64,000 nt of DNA from JBDTVS01 sp040007095. Its GTDB lineage: Bacteria > Acidobacteriota > Vicinamibacteria > Vicinamibacterales > CAVVIG01. Location: the NCBI GenBank assembly GCA_040007095.1, contig JBDTVS010000111.1:106444-170443 (forward strand), in the 5' to 3' direction. Shown piece by piece: positions 34,224 to 42,712 of the stretch. The number at the start of each line of letters is the position of its first letter. Position 1 is the first letter of the stretch. The notes beneath the pieces are model-generated. The model was not told the DNA's origin. It was given only the letters and a program-made list of their open reading frames with translations, and did not search any database. A program made the translations under genes and the position numbers.

Positions 34224-36149
34224 ATGAGCAAAATCATCGGTATCGACCTGGGCACCACCAACTCCGTCGTTGCGGTCATGGAGGGGGGCGAGCCCGTCGT
34301 CATCACCAACCCGGAAGGTGGACGGCTCACGCCATCGGTCGTCGCGTTCACCAAGGCCGGGGAGCGGCTCGTCGGGCAGGTCGCCAAGCGCCAGGCCGTC
34401 ACCAATCCCGAGAACACCGTCTTTTCAATCAAGCGCTTCATGGGCCGCAAGTCCGACGAGGTCAATGAAGAGATGAAGATGGTGCCCTATCAGGTCGTGC
34501 GAGGCGCGAACAACGACGCGCGGGTGACCGCCAACGGGAAGGAATATTCGCCGCCAGAGATCTCGGCGATGATTCTGCAGAAGCTGAAGCAGGCCGCCGA
34601 GGAGTACCTCGGGCAGCCGGTCACGGAAGCCGTCATCACCGTCCCCGCCTACTTCAACGACGCGCAGCGGCAGGCTACCAAGGACGCCGGTCAGATCGCC
34701 GGTCTGGACGTCAAGCGGATCGTCAACGAACCGACCGCGGCGGCCCTAGCCTACGGTCTGGACAAGAAAAAAGACGAGACGATCGCCGTCTACGACTTCG
34801 GTGGCGGCACGTTCGACATCTCCATCCTCGAGGTGGGCGAGGGCGTCGTCGAAGTCAAAGCGACCAACGGCGACACGCATCTTGGCGGCGACAACCTCGA
34901 CCAGCGCATCATCGACTGGATCATCACCGAGTTCAAGAACAGCGAAGGCATCGATCTCGGGAAGGACCGGATGGCGCTGCAGCGCCTGCGGGAAGCGGCC
35001 GAGAAGGCCAAGATGGAGCTCTCCACCGTGATGGAGACCGACATCAACCTGCCTTTCGTCACCGCCGACCAGACCGGTCCCAAGCACCTCCAGATGAAGC
35101 TGACGCGGGCGAAGTTCGAACAGCTCGTCGACGCGCTGCTCCAGAGGACGGTCGGCCCGACGAAGCAGGCGCTGGCCGATGCCGGCCTCGACCCGTCGAA
35201 GATCGACGAGGTCGTGCTGGTGGGAGGCTCCACGCGTATTCCGAAAGTGCAGGCGATCGTCAAGGAGCTATTCGGTCGCGAGCCGCACCGGGGCGTGAAT
35301 CCCGATGAAGTCGTCGCGATCGGCGCGGCGGTGCAGGCAGGCGTGCTGGCCGGCGATGTCAAGGATCTGCTTCTGCTCGACGTGACCCCGCTCTCGCTCG
35401 GGATCGAGACGCTGGGCGGTGTGATGACGACCCTGATTATCCGGAACACCACGATTCCGACCCGGAAGAGTGAGACGTTTTCAACCGCCGCCGATAACCA
35501 GACGAGCGTCGAAGTGCACGTGCTCCAAGGGGAGCGACCCCTCGCCCGCGACAACCGGACACTGGGCCGCTTTCATCTCGTCGGCCTCGTGCCAGCCTCC
35601 CGCGGCGTGCCGCAAGTTGAGGTCACCTTCGACATCGACGCCAACGGCATTGCGAACGTCTCGGCGAAGGACAAGGGGACCGGCAAGGAGCAGCGGATCA
35701 CGATCACCGCGTCGAGCGGCCTCAACAAGGACGAAGTCGAGCGCATGATGCGGGAAGCCGAGTCGCACGCCGACGACGACAAGAAGAGGCGCGAGGAGAT
35801 CGAAGCCCGCAATCGCGCGGATCAGGCCATCTACGGCGCCGAGCGGCTGATCAAGGATTCCGGCGACAAGCTGACTGCCCCCGACAAGCAGGCGATCGAA
35901 TCGGCCATGGAGACGCTCAAGAAGGCGAACGAGTCGAACGACACCGCCGCGATCGAGCGCGCGCTCGAACAGTTGATGTCCGCGCAGAACAAAGCGGCGG
36001 AGTCGCTGTACAAGCAGGCCGAGCCTGGCGGCGCCAGCAGCGCATCCGGCCCCGGCCCTGGTGCCGACACTGGCCCTGCGCCAGGCTCGGCTCCTGGCGG
36101 GAAGAGCGACGTCATCGACGCGGAAGTCGTGGACGAGGGGAAACAGTGA
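34224..36149 (+). CDS. dnaK: Chaperone protein DnaK (Hsp70)
   Basis: 641 residues. ATPase domain with IGIDLGTTNSVVAVM, AVYDFGGGTFDISILEVGEG, VLVGGSTRIPKVQ; substrate-binding domain with ITASSGLNKDEVERM and helical lid; C-terminus DVIDAEVVDEGKQ, the usual EEVD-like tail. Complete and of normal length. GAAAGGATCTC precedes the ATG. It is followed by dnaJ and an hspR-like MerR gene; no grpE is found beside it. Works with DnaJ and GrpE to fold and rescue cytoplasmic proteins. Confidence 0.97.
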   Translation: MSKIIGIDLGTTNSVVAVMEGGEPVVITNPEGGRLTPSVVAFTKAGERLVGQVAKRQAVTNPENTVFSIKRFMGRKSDEVNEEMKMVPYQVVRGANNDARVTANGKEYSPPEISAMILQKLKQAAEEYLGQPVTEAVITVPAYFNDAQRQATKDAGQIAGLDVKRIVNEPTAAALAYGLDKKKDETIAVYDFGGGTFDISILEVGEGVVEVKATNGDTHLGGDNLDQRIIDWIITEFKNSEGIDLGKDRMALQRLREAAEKAKMELSTVMETDINLPFVTADQTGPKHLQMKLTRAKFEQLVDALLQRTVGPTKQALADAGLDPSKIDEVVLVGGSTRIPKVQAIVKELFGREPHRGVNPDEVVAIGAAVQAGVLAGDVKDLLLLDVTPLSLGIETLGGVMTTLIIRNTTIPTRKSETFSTAADNQTSVEVHVLQGERPLARDNRTLGRFHLVGLVPASRGVPQVEVTFDIDANGIANVSAKDKGTGKEQRITITASSGLNKDEVERMMREAESHADDDKKRREEIEARNRADQAIYGAERLIKDSGDKLTAPDKQAIESAMETLKKANESNDTAAIERALEQLMSAQNKAAESLYKQAEPGGASSASGPGPGADTGPAPGSAPGGKSDVIDAEVVDEGKQ

Positions 36150-36151
36150 AA

Positions 36152-36258
36152 ACTGAAAACTCAGAAGTCAGAACGTAGAAGGCCTGCAAGATTCTTCGGG
36201 AATTCGCAGTTCAAAGTTCTGAGTTCTCAGTTCAGGTTGCTGCTGTTGCAGCAACCTG
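36152..36258 (+). promoter_or_regulatory. Nested hairpins in the dnaK-dnaJ spacer
   Basis: An outer imperfect stem pairs ACTGAAAACTCAGAA (36152-36166) with TTCTGAGTTCTCAGT (36217-36231), one mismatch. Directly after it is a perfect 10-bp stem CAGGTTGCTG/CAGCAACCTG (36233-36242, 36249-36258) with a 6-nt loop, ending 25 bp before the dnaJ ATG. No T tract follows. Such structures could attenuate, process or stabilise the transcript so that DnaK and DnaJ levels differ. Confidence 0.55.
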
Positions 36259-36283
36259 CTGGAGACTCCGCGAAGCGCGCGTC

Positions 36284-37384
36284 ATGGATTTTTACGTCCT
36301 TCTTGGAATCGAGCGCGGTGCGGCGCTGGCCGATATCAGGCGCGCGTACAAGCGGCTCGCGCGGCGGCATCATCCGGACATCAATCCCGGAGATCGGACC
36401 GCCGCCGTGCAGTTCCGGCAGATCGCCGAAGCGTACGAGACGCTGAGCGATCCCGAGCGCCGCAGGCGGTACGACGCCGGGGGCGGGGCGTCGGCCGCGG
36501 CGGAAGAGATCACGGTGGGCTTCGAGGGCTTCGACTTCTCGATCAGCGCGAGCGGGCCCTCGGCGTCCACCTTTGGCGACCTCTTCGCGGAACTGCTCCA
36601 GCAACGCGGCGCCGGACTGGCCGAGGGTGTGGCGGAGCGGGGCACGGATCTACATCAGCACCTGTCCCTGGCCTTCGAGGACGCGGTCCGTGGCGGGCAG
36701 CAGACGGTGACGGTGACGCGGCAGGAGCATTGCCGGACGTGCCGCGGTCTGGGCCGGTTGCAAGTGGCGGCCACGAGTTGTCCTGGATGTCAGGGCGCGG
36801 GGACCGTGAAATCGGCGCGCGGCCATATGATCTTTTCCAAGCCGTGCGGCCGATGCGGCGGCGCGGGCCGCCTGAGCACGACGCGCTGTCCATCCTGCGC
36901 CGGGGCGCAGGTGGAGGTACGGACGGAGCCGTTGACGATCGCGATCGGTCCCGGCTTGGGAGACGGGGCGCGGATCCGCGTCGGCGGCAAGGGCCACGCC
37001 GGGCGCAACGGTGGCGAGTACGGCGATCTCTACATCACGATCCAGGTGCAGCCGCACCCGTTGTTCCGCCGCGACGGCGACGACCTGCACCTGGTCGTGC
37101 CGGTGGCGATTCACGAAGCGGCGCTGGGCACGAGGTTCGAGGTCCCGTCGCTCGACGGCTACGCCCGCGTGCGCGTGCCGCCGGGCACGCAGTCCGGGCA
37201 GCGGTTCCGGCTGCGCGAGCGCGGGGTGGCGTCATTGCGCACCGGCCGCCGCGGCGATCTGGTCGTCGAGGTCCGGGTGGTACTGCCGACGCTGCTCGAT
37301 GAGCGATCGAAGGAGTTGCTGCGGGAGTTCGGGCGGATCAATCACGAGGATGTCAGAAAGGGGCTCGCGGCGCCGCGGGTATGA
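36284..37384 (+). CDS. dnaJ: Chaperone protein DnaJ (Hsp40)
   Basis: 366 residues. J domain 1-65 with His30-Pro31-Asp32; a short G/F-like region (GFEGFDFSIS); cysteine-rich domain with four pairs, Cys150/153, 166/169, 188/191 and 202/205; the fourth repeat reads CPSCAGAQ rather than CxxCxGxG. C-terminal substrate domains include GDLYITIQVQPHPLFRRDGD and VRVPPGTQSGQRFRLRERGV. It stimulates DnaK. The stop overlaps the next gene by ATGA (37381-37384), so dnaJ and hspR are translationally coupled. Confidence 0.95.
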   Translation: MDFYVLLGIERGAALADIRRAYKRLARRHHPDINPGDRTAAVQFRQIAEAYETLSDPERRRRYDAGGGASAAAEEITVGFEGFDFSISASGPSASTFGDLFAELLQQRGAGLAEGVAERGTDLHQHLSLAFEDAVRGGQQTVTVTRQEHCRTCRGLGRLQVAATSCPGCQGAGTVKSARGHMIFSKPCGRCGGAGRLSTTRCPSCAGAQVEVRTEPLTIAIGPGLGDGARIRVGGKGHAGRNGGEYGDLYITIQVQPHPLFRRDGDDLHLVVPVAIHEAALGTRFEVPSLDGYARVRVPPGTQSGQRFRLRERGVASLRTGRRGDLVVEVRVVLPTLLDERSKELLREFGRINHEDVRKGLAAPRV

Positions 37385-37815
37385 AGCAGACCGGGAAGGC
37401 GTACTACATGATCAGCGCGGTGGCGCAGAAGTACAACATCCACCCGCAGACGCTGCGCCTGTATGAGCGTGAGGGGTTGTTGAAGCCGTCGCGGACGGAC
37501 GGCAACACCCGTCTGTATTCGGAGGAAGATCTCGAGCGGCTCGAGACCATCCTCTCGCTGACGCGGGATCTCGGCGTGAATCTCGCCGGCGTGGAAATCA
37601 TCCTGAACATGCGCCGCAAGATCGAGAGCATGCAGCATGAAGTCAACGAGTTCATGGAGTACGTCAAAGGGGAGTTGTCGCGCGGCATCGACGATTGGGA
37701 GCAGCGATTGTCGACGGCGCTGGTGAAATCCTCTCCGACCGATCTGGTACGGGCGACACCGCCCGCGGCGGAGTCCGCGCGCGCGGACGAGCCGGCTCGA
37801 AACAAAACCTCGTAG
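37381..37815 (+). CDS. hspR: MerR-family heat-shock regulator, HspR-like
   Basis: 144 residues. N-terminal MerR helix-turn-helix: YYMISAVAQKYNIHPQTLRL, YEREGLLKPSRTDGNTRLYS and EEDLERLETILSLTRDLGVN; then a coiled-coil part (about 75-110) and a disordered Ala/Pro tail. HspR represses dnaK operons, with DnaK as co-repressor, in actinobacteria and others; location after dnaJ with a 4-bp overlap supports the same role. No clear HAIR operator (CTTGAGT-N7-ACTCAAG) is found upstream of dnaK, so the binding site may differ. Confidence 0.88.
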   Translation: MKQTGKAYYMISAVAQKYNIHPQTLRLYEREGLLKPSRTDGNTRLYSEEDLERLETILSLTRDLGVNLAGVEIILNMRRKIESMQHEVNEFMEYVKGELSRGIDDWEQRLSTALVKSSPTDLVRATPPAAESARADEPARNKTS

Positions 37816-37963
37816 TGCATCGACCGGAAATTTCTGCGAGCTCTGCGGTTCCACGTTCACTATTTCATCCGCACCAGGATCAGTTTCGCGACGAACGCGC
37901 TACAATTCTCACCGTGATCATCGCCGTCGCGGTGTGTGAGTGGTGAATGGTGAAGTGTCCGTG

Positions 37964-38818
37964 ATGCATGCGTCGGCGTGTCCGCTGTGCGACGATACCG
38001 GCTGGAAGCCTGTCGACCAGAACGGCGTGCGTCGTGTCGCCCGCTGCGACTGCTGGCGCGATACCGTGGGCCGCCAGCGGCTCGAAGAGGCGCGGATTCC
38101 GAAGCGCTACCTGCACTGCACGCTCGCCAACTTCACGGCCTACAACGAATCGCTGGTGCGCACGGTCGCGCACGCGCGCCGGATCGCCGATACGTTCCCG
38201 CAGGCGCAGAGAGGGCTGTTTCTCGAGGGCCAGCCGGGCGTTGGGAAGACCCACCTCGCCGTCGCCGTCTTGAAGCAGGTGATTCAGACCGCCGGTGCGC
38301 GCGGTGTGTTTTACGATACCCGCGATCTGTTGCGCGTGATTCGAAGCACCTACGATCCGTCGATTCGCACGACCGAGATCGAAGTGCTGCGCCCGGTCAT
38401 GCAGGCCGAGCTGCTCGTGCTCGACGACCTCGGGGCGGAGAAGACGTCTGAATGGGTCGACGAGACGATGAACCTGATCGTCAACACGCGGTACAACGAG
38501 CGCCGACTGACGATCTTCACGTCCAACTACCCGGACATACCCGACGACACCGAGCCCAATGCCCTGGTGTTCCGGATCGGCCATCGCATGCGGTCACGGC
38601 TGCACGAAATGTGCGACTTCGAAGGCATGGATGGCGCAGACTATCGCGAGATGCCGACCAACGGCGGTGTCGACGATCTTCTGGCCATGTGGAAGATGCG
38701 TCGCAAGACTCTGCCGTCGCCGCGTGCCGGCCGGCAGGCGCGCGCGCAATTGCGCGAACCAGCCGCGCGCGACGGCAAAGCCGACTTGAAGTGGCCGGGC
38801 GGTCGAGCGGGCAGTTAG
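37964..38818 (+). CDS. DnaC-like AAA+ ATPase with N-terminal zinc finger
   Basis: 284 residues from ATG 37964; GTG 37940 is an alternative. N-terminal Cys cluster CPLCDDTGWKP..RVARCDCW, a four-Cys zinc motif found in DnaC/DnaI-type loaders. AAA+ core: Walker A GLFLEGQPGVGKTHLAVAVL, Walker B AELLVLDDLGAEKTSEWVDE, sensor 1 RLTIFTSNYPD, and sensor/arginine finger region RIGHRMRSRLHEMC. Likely loads the replicative helicase or acts in a related DnaC/IstB-type role. No transposase is near, so the IstB alternative is less likely. Confidence 0.87.
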   Translation: MHASACPLCDDTGWKPVDQNGVRRVARCDCWRDTVGRQRLEEARIPKRYLHCTLANFTAYNESLVRTVAHARRIADTFPQAQRGLFLEGQPGVGKTHLAVAVLKQVIQTAGARGVFYDTRDLLRVIRSTYDPSIRTTEIEVLRPVMQAELLVLDDLGAEKTSEWVDETMNLIVNTRYNERRLTIFTSNYPDIPDDTEPNALVFRIGHRMRSRLHEMCDFEGMDGADYREMPTNGGVDDLLAMWKMRRKTLPSPRAGRQARAQLREPAARDGKADLKWPGGRAGS

Positions 38819-38885
38819 GCGGGGGGCCGCTTAGCTCGTCCGGGCGGAGAGGCCGGCCGCGGATTCATCCCACGCTCGAGAGCCT

Positions 38886-40196
38886 GTGAACGAAGATCAG
38901 AATCACCATCACCTCTCTTCTCGGATGAGCCTTGTGTATCCCGGGCGCGTCACCCTGCGCCCTTCACCCTACCTGTCTCCGTCGGGACGGAGCGGCTTGC
39001 ACCTTCCCCCGTTGGGCTTGTACCTCCACATTCCCTTCTGTGCTGCCATTTGCAACTATTGCAACTTCAACCGCAGTCTGCTCGACAGCGCCTTGAAGAC
39101 GCGCTACGTCGACGCATTGATCGCGGAGATTACGAGGGCGGGCCAGGCGGATGGGGTGGGTCAGGCTGGCGGGGCAGGTCGGGAGGGTCGATCGGTTGCC
39201 GAGGCTGATGGGCTTCGGGAAGCGGCCGACACGATCTACTTCGGCGGCGGCACACCATCGCTCCTGGAGCCGGAGGAGGTCCGCCGTCTCATCGGCGGCT
39301 GCCTGAATGCATTTGACGTCTCCGCGAACGCCGAAGTGACGCTCGAGGCGAACCCGGAGACGGTCAGCGAAGATCGGCTGGCGGCGTACCGCGAAGCAGG
39401 CGTGAACCGAATCAGCTTCGGCGTACAGTCTTTTCGCGATGACGAGCTGACGCGGTTATCGCGTCTGCACGGCGCCGAACGGGCCCGCGCCGCCTACCAC
39501 GAGGCGCGGCGGGCCGGCTTCGACAACATCAGCCTCGATCTGATGATGTGGCTGCCGGCGCAGCAGCTCGACGAATGGCTCTATTCGATCGACGTCGCCA
39601 TCGAGCTCGGTCCCGAGCATCTGTCGTTGTATTTGCTCGAGCTCTACCCGAACGCGCCGCTCAAAGACGAGATGGCCCGTGCGCAGTGGTCCCAGGCGCC
39701 CGATGAAGACGCGGAAGCGATGTACCTGGCCGCCATGGACCGTCTCGAGGCCGCCGGCTATCGGCAATACGAGATCTCGAACGCCGCGCGACCAGGCCGT
39801 GAGTCGGTGCACAATCTCAAATATTGGAGCGATGGCGAGTGGCTCGCGTTCGGGTGCGGCGCGCACTCCACGCGCGACGGCGTGCGCTGGAAAAATGTCT
39901 CCGCGACCGACGAATACGTCGATCGGGTCGCGCGCGGAGAGCCGCACGCGACCGAGATTCAGCGCCTGTCGCCCGATCAACGCCTCGGCGATGCGTTGTT
40001 CACGGGGTTGCGACTGACCGCCGGCGTTCATCTGGGAGACATCGGCCGGCGTTACGGCGTCGACGTGTGGGAACGGTTCGGGGCCGAACTCGAGCCGTTT
40101 ATTCAGAACGGGTGTCTAAGGCAAGATGGTGTACGGCTGTGGCTGACCCGCCGTGGCATGCTGCTGGCCAACGAGGTGATGGCCGTCTTCGTTTGA
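38886..40196 (+). CDS. hemW: Radical SAM haem chaperone HemW (coproporphyrinogen III oxidase-like)
   Basis: 436 residues from GTG 38886; ATG 38925 is also possible, and the conserved part only starts near residue 43 with GLYLHIPFCAAICNYCNFNR (radical SAM CxxxCxxC). Further motifs: DTIYFGGGTPSLLEPEEV, EANPETVSEDRLAAYREAGV, NRISFGVQSFRDDELTRLSR, NISLDLMMWLPAQ and YEISNAARPG. There is a Gly/Ala-rich insertion of about 30 residues near residues 85-115, which with the long N-terminus accounts for the size above the usual ~380. HemW inserts haem into respiratory proteins; it lacks the extra Cys of true HemN. Confidence 0.9.
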   Translation: MNEDQNHHHLSSRMSLVYPGRVTLRPSPYLSPSGRSGLHLPPLGLYLHIPFCAAICNYCNFNRSLLDSALKTRYVDALIAEITRAGQADGVGQAGGAGREGRSVAEADGLREAADTIYFGGGTPSLLEPEEVRRLIGGCLNAFDVSANAEVTLEANPETVSEDRLAAYREAGVNRISFGVQSFRDDELTRLSRLHGAERARAAYHEARRAGFDNISLDLMMWLPAQQLDEWLYSIDVAIELGPEHLSLYLLELYPNAPLKDEMARAQWSQAPDEDAEAMYLAAMDRLEAAGYRQYEISNAARPGRESVHNLKYWSDGEWLAFGCGAHSTRDGVRWKNVSATDEYVDRVARGEPHATEIQRLSPDQRLGDALFTGLRLTAGVHLGDIGRRYGVDVWERFGAELEPFIQNGCLRQDGVRLWLTRRGMLLANEVMAVFV

Positions 40197-40381
40197 CGGC
40201 TCGCGCATACCTGAAGACAATGTCAGAGATTATGTCGTCTTCGGATCCAACCGCGGCCTTCCCTTTGTCGTTCCGGCCGCGGATCTTGTGGCGAGGCTTC
40301 GCGTCGTCCATGACATCTTTTTCTGTGAAGCTTCGTCGCCGAGTACGATACAGTAACCCCCTTTTCGCCAAGGAGGCCTCG

Positions 40382-40891
40382 ATGTTCTGCTGCCCCGTGA
40401 CGCCGGCGTTCCTACGCCGGTCAGGTTGGATTGCTTTCGGACTGTTCGTCGGACTGACGTCGGCATCAGTCGCGCACGCCCAGGCGGCGCCGGCGCCGGC
40501 GCCGGCGCAGCAAGCTGCGGCGCCGACCAAGCGCGTGTTTGCGTCGGATGCTGGGATGATCCTGAACTTCATCAAGCCCGACAAGACCGCGGACTTCGAG
40601 GAGGTGATGGCCAAGCTCAAGGAGGCGCTGCAAAAAAGCGACAAGCCGGAGCGCAAGCAGCAGGCCGCAAGCTGGAAGGTGTTCAAGTCTCCGGATCCAG
40701 CAGGCGCCAACGTCTTGTACGTGTTTGTGATCGAGCCGTCGGTGAAGGACGCCGATTACACGGTCTCGAACATTCTTGCGGAGCTCTACAAGCCCGAGGA
40801 GCTGAACGTCATCTTCAAAAAGTACGCCGAATCGTACGCTCAGGGTCAGAACATCATCAACCTGAATCTGACCATCGACTTCGGCAAATAG
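40382..40891 (+). CDS. Secreted hypothetical protein
   Basis: 169 residues from ATG 40382 with a strong AAGGAGG (40370-40376). Signal peptide about 1-36 (FLRRSGWIAFGLFVGLTSAS, ending AHAQ), an Ala/Pro-rich linker (AAPAPAPAQQAAAPT), then one alpha/beta domain: DAGMILNFIKPDKTADFEEV, ASWKVFKSPDPAGANVLYVF and DADYTVSNILAELYKPEEL. The layout of the last domain recalls ferredoxin-like ABM/Dabb folds, but I cannot name a family. Confidence 0.78.
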   Translation: MFCCPVTPAFLRRSGWIAFGLFVGLTSASVAHAQAAPAPAPAQQAAAPTKRVFASDAGMILNFIKPDKTADFEEVMAKLKEALQKSDKPERKQQAASWKVFKSPDPAGANVLYVFVIEPSVKDADYTVSNILAELYKPEELNVIFKKYAESYAQGQNIINLNLTIDFGK

Positions 40892-40981
40892 CCGGCGCGA
40901 CGCTGGCACGTTCGAGAACCCGAAACTTGACGTAACGGGGCAAGTTTCCGGGGCCGAGGCCCTTGCGGGGCCGGAGATCCG

Positions 40982-41467
40982 TTAGAACTTCAGATTGATT
41001 CCCGCATAGACGCGGTGCGCTGGCGACACCAGCGCACCGCTTGCCAGCTTGAAGACGCGATAGTCCACCCGCACCCCAATCGGTCCCAGCAGCGAGATCT
41101 TCACGCCGCCGCCCGTATTCGGCGCAAACCCCGTGTCATTCCGGGTGCCGAGCGTCTCGCTGTAGAATCCCCCGCCCGTCGTGAAGTACGGCTGCACGCC
41201 AAAAATCGGGACCGGAGACTGCAGGACCAGGTTGCCGCTGCCGATCTTGAGCGATGGCGCCTTCGCCGTGGGATCGTCAGTCGTATTGGTGTACTCGAAT
41301 TCGATCCCGACGACGACCAGTAGGCCCATGCCGATGCCAAATCCGCGAACCTGGCGGTTGGCTGGCGAGGTGTTCGCACCGATGAACGCCGTCACATCCG
41401 CGAACGCCGGCCTGGCACTGACGGCCATCATCGCTACCAGGACTCCGAGTGTCATCTTCGATCGCAC
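40982..41467 (-). CDS. Outer-membrane beta-barrel protein, small
   Basis: 161 residues from GTG 41467 (ATG 41455 also possible). Signal peptide about 1-23 (ending RPAFA). The mature part is a row of amphipathic strands rich in Gly and aromatics: ADVTAFIGANTSPANRQVRG, LVVVGIEFEYTNTT, VQPYFTTGGGFYSE, TGGGVKISLLGPIGVRVDYR, ending with YAGINLKF (terminal Phe). This is the pattern of OmpA/W-like eight-stranded barrels. Divergent from the acyl-CoA dehydrogenase gene. Confidence 0.78.
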   Translation of the reverse strand: MRSKMTLGVLVAMMAVSARPAFADVTAFIGANTSPANRQVRGFGIGMGLLVVVGIEFEYTNTTDDPTAKAPSLKIGSGNLVLQSPVPIFGVQPYFTTGGGFYSETLGTRNDTGFAPNTGGGVKISLLGPIGVRVDYRVFKLASGALVSPAHRVYAGINLKF

Positions 41468-41569
41468 GGCTGCTCACCTCAACGTTTTCTCTTCACTCCC
41501 TACTTATCACGTTGAAGGACACATCGCCACCTTGGTTCGGCGTACACCGAATGATAAAGTCTGGCGTGA

Positions 41570-42712
41570 ATGGATTTTCGCCTGACCGAAGACCAGGAAT
41601 TGTTGCGGCGAAGCGTCCGCGAGTTCGCGGAGACCGAGATCCGTCCACACGTCGTGGAGTGGGACAACGCGCAGCACTTTCCGATCGAGCTCGTGCCAAA
41701 GCTGGCCAGCCTCGGATTGATGGGCATCCAGTGTCCCGAAGAGTTCGGCGGGGCGGGAATGTCGGCGATCGACTATTGCATCTGCATCGAGGAGCTCGCG
41801 CGAGTCGATCCGTCCGTGTCTCTGTCGGTGGCGGCGCACAACGGGCTGTGTGCGTCGCATATCCTGATGTTCGGCACCGAGGCGCAGAAGCAGCAGTATC
41901 TCGTGCCGCTCGCCCGGGGTGAGAAGATCGGCGCCTGGGGCCTGACCGAGTCGAGCTCCGGCAGCGACGCCGCCGGCATGCGGACGACCGCGGTTCGATC
42001 GGGGTCCAACTGGGTGCTCAACGGGTCGAAGACGTTCACGACCCACGGGCGTTCGGGCGATATCCTGGTGGCGATGGCGATCACCGATCGCTCGGCCGCC
42101 AGTCGAGGCATCTCCGCGTTCATCATCGAGAAGGGCACGCCGGGCCTGACGCCGGGAAAGAAGGAAGACAAGCTCGGCATGCGGGCGAGCGAGACGAGCG
42201 AGGTGCTGTTCGACCAGTGCGCGGTGCCTGCGCAGCAGCAGCTCGGGAGCGAAGGCCACGGATTCGTCGACGCCATGCAGGTGCTCGATGCCGGCCGCAT
42301 CGGCATCGCGGCGCTCGCGGTGGGCCTGGCGCAGGGCGCCTTCGAGGCCGCGCTGCGCTACGCACAGGAGCGCCGGGCGTTCGGCAAGACCATCAGTCAG
42401 TTTCAGGCCATCCAGTGGAAGCTGGCCGACAACGCCACACGCATTGATGCCGCTCGATTGCTGACCTACCGGGCGGCGTATCTGAAGGACCACCAGCGCC
42501 GCATGACTCTCGAATCGGCGATGGCGAAGCTCTACGCCAGCGAGGTTGCGGTTCGAGCCGCGGACGATTGCGTCCAGATTCACGGAGGCTACGGCTTCGT
42601 CAAGGACTACCCGGCCGAGAAGTTCTTTCGCGACGTGAAGCTGACGACCATCGGCGAAGGCACCAGCGAGATTCAGCGGCTGGTGATCGCGCGCCAGCTG
42701 TTGGCGCGATGA
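41570..42712 (+). CDS. Acyl-CoA dehydrogenase
   Basis: 380 residues. MDFRLTEDQELLRRSVREFA start, FAD-binding GAWGLTESSSGSDAAGMRTT, FTTHGRSGDILVAMAI, DKLGMRASETSEVLFD, RRAFGKTISQFQAIQWKLAD, QIHGGYGFVKDYPAEKFFRD, and catalytic-base region TTIGEGTSEIQRLVIARQLL. Length and motifs match short/branched-chain acyl-CoA dehydrogenases. The stop overlaps the start of the MeaB gene by ATGA and a methylmalonyl-CoA epimerase follows, pointing to valine/isoleucine or odd-chain fatty-acid breakdown through propionyl-CoA. Confidence 0.94.
   Translation: MDFRLTEDQELLRRSVREFAETEIRPHVVEWDNAQHFPIELVPKLASLGLMGIQCPEEFGGAGMSAIDYCICIEELARVDPSVSLSVAAHNGLCASHILMFGTEAQKQQYLVPLARGEKIGAWGLTESSSGSDAAGMRTTAVRSGSNWVLNGSKTFTTHGRSGDILVAMAITDRSAASRGISAFIIEKGTPGLTPGKKEDKLGMRASETSEVLFDQCAVPAQQQLGSEGHGFVDAMQVLDAGRIGIAALAVGLAQGAFEAALRYAQERRAFGKTISQFQAIQWKLADNATRIDAARLLTYRAAYLKDHQRRMTLESAMAKLYASEVAVRAADDCVQIHGGYGFVKDYPAEKFFRDVKLTTIGEGTSEIQRLVIARQLLAR

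Noticed and set aside
37964..38818. IstB-type transposition helper
   Set aside because: The ATPase core would fit, but there is no IstA transposase or terminal repeat nearby and the N-terminal Cys cluster fits DnaC/DnaI-like loaders better.
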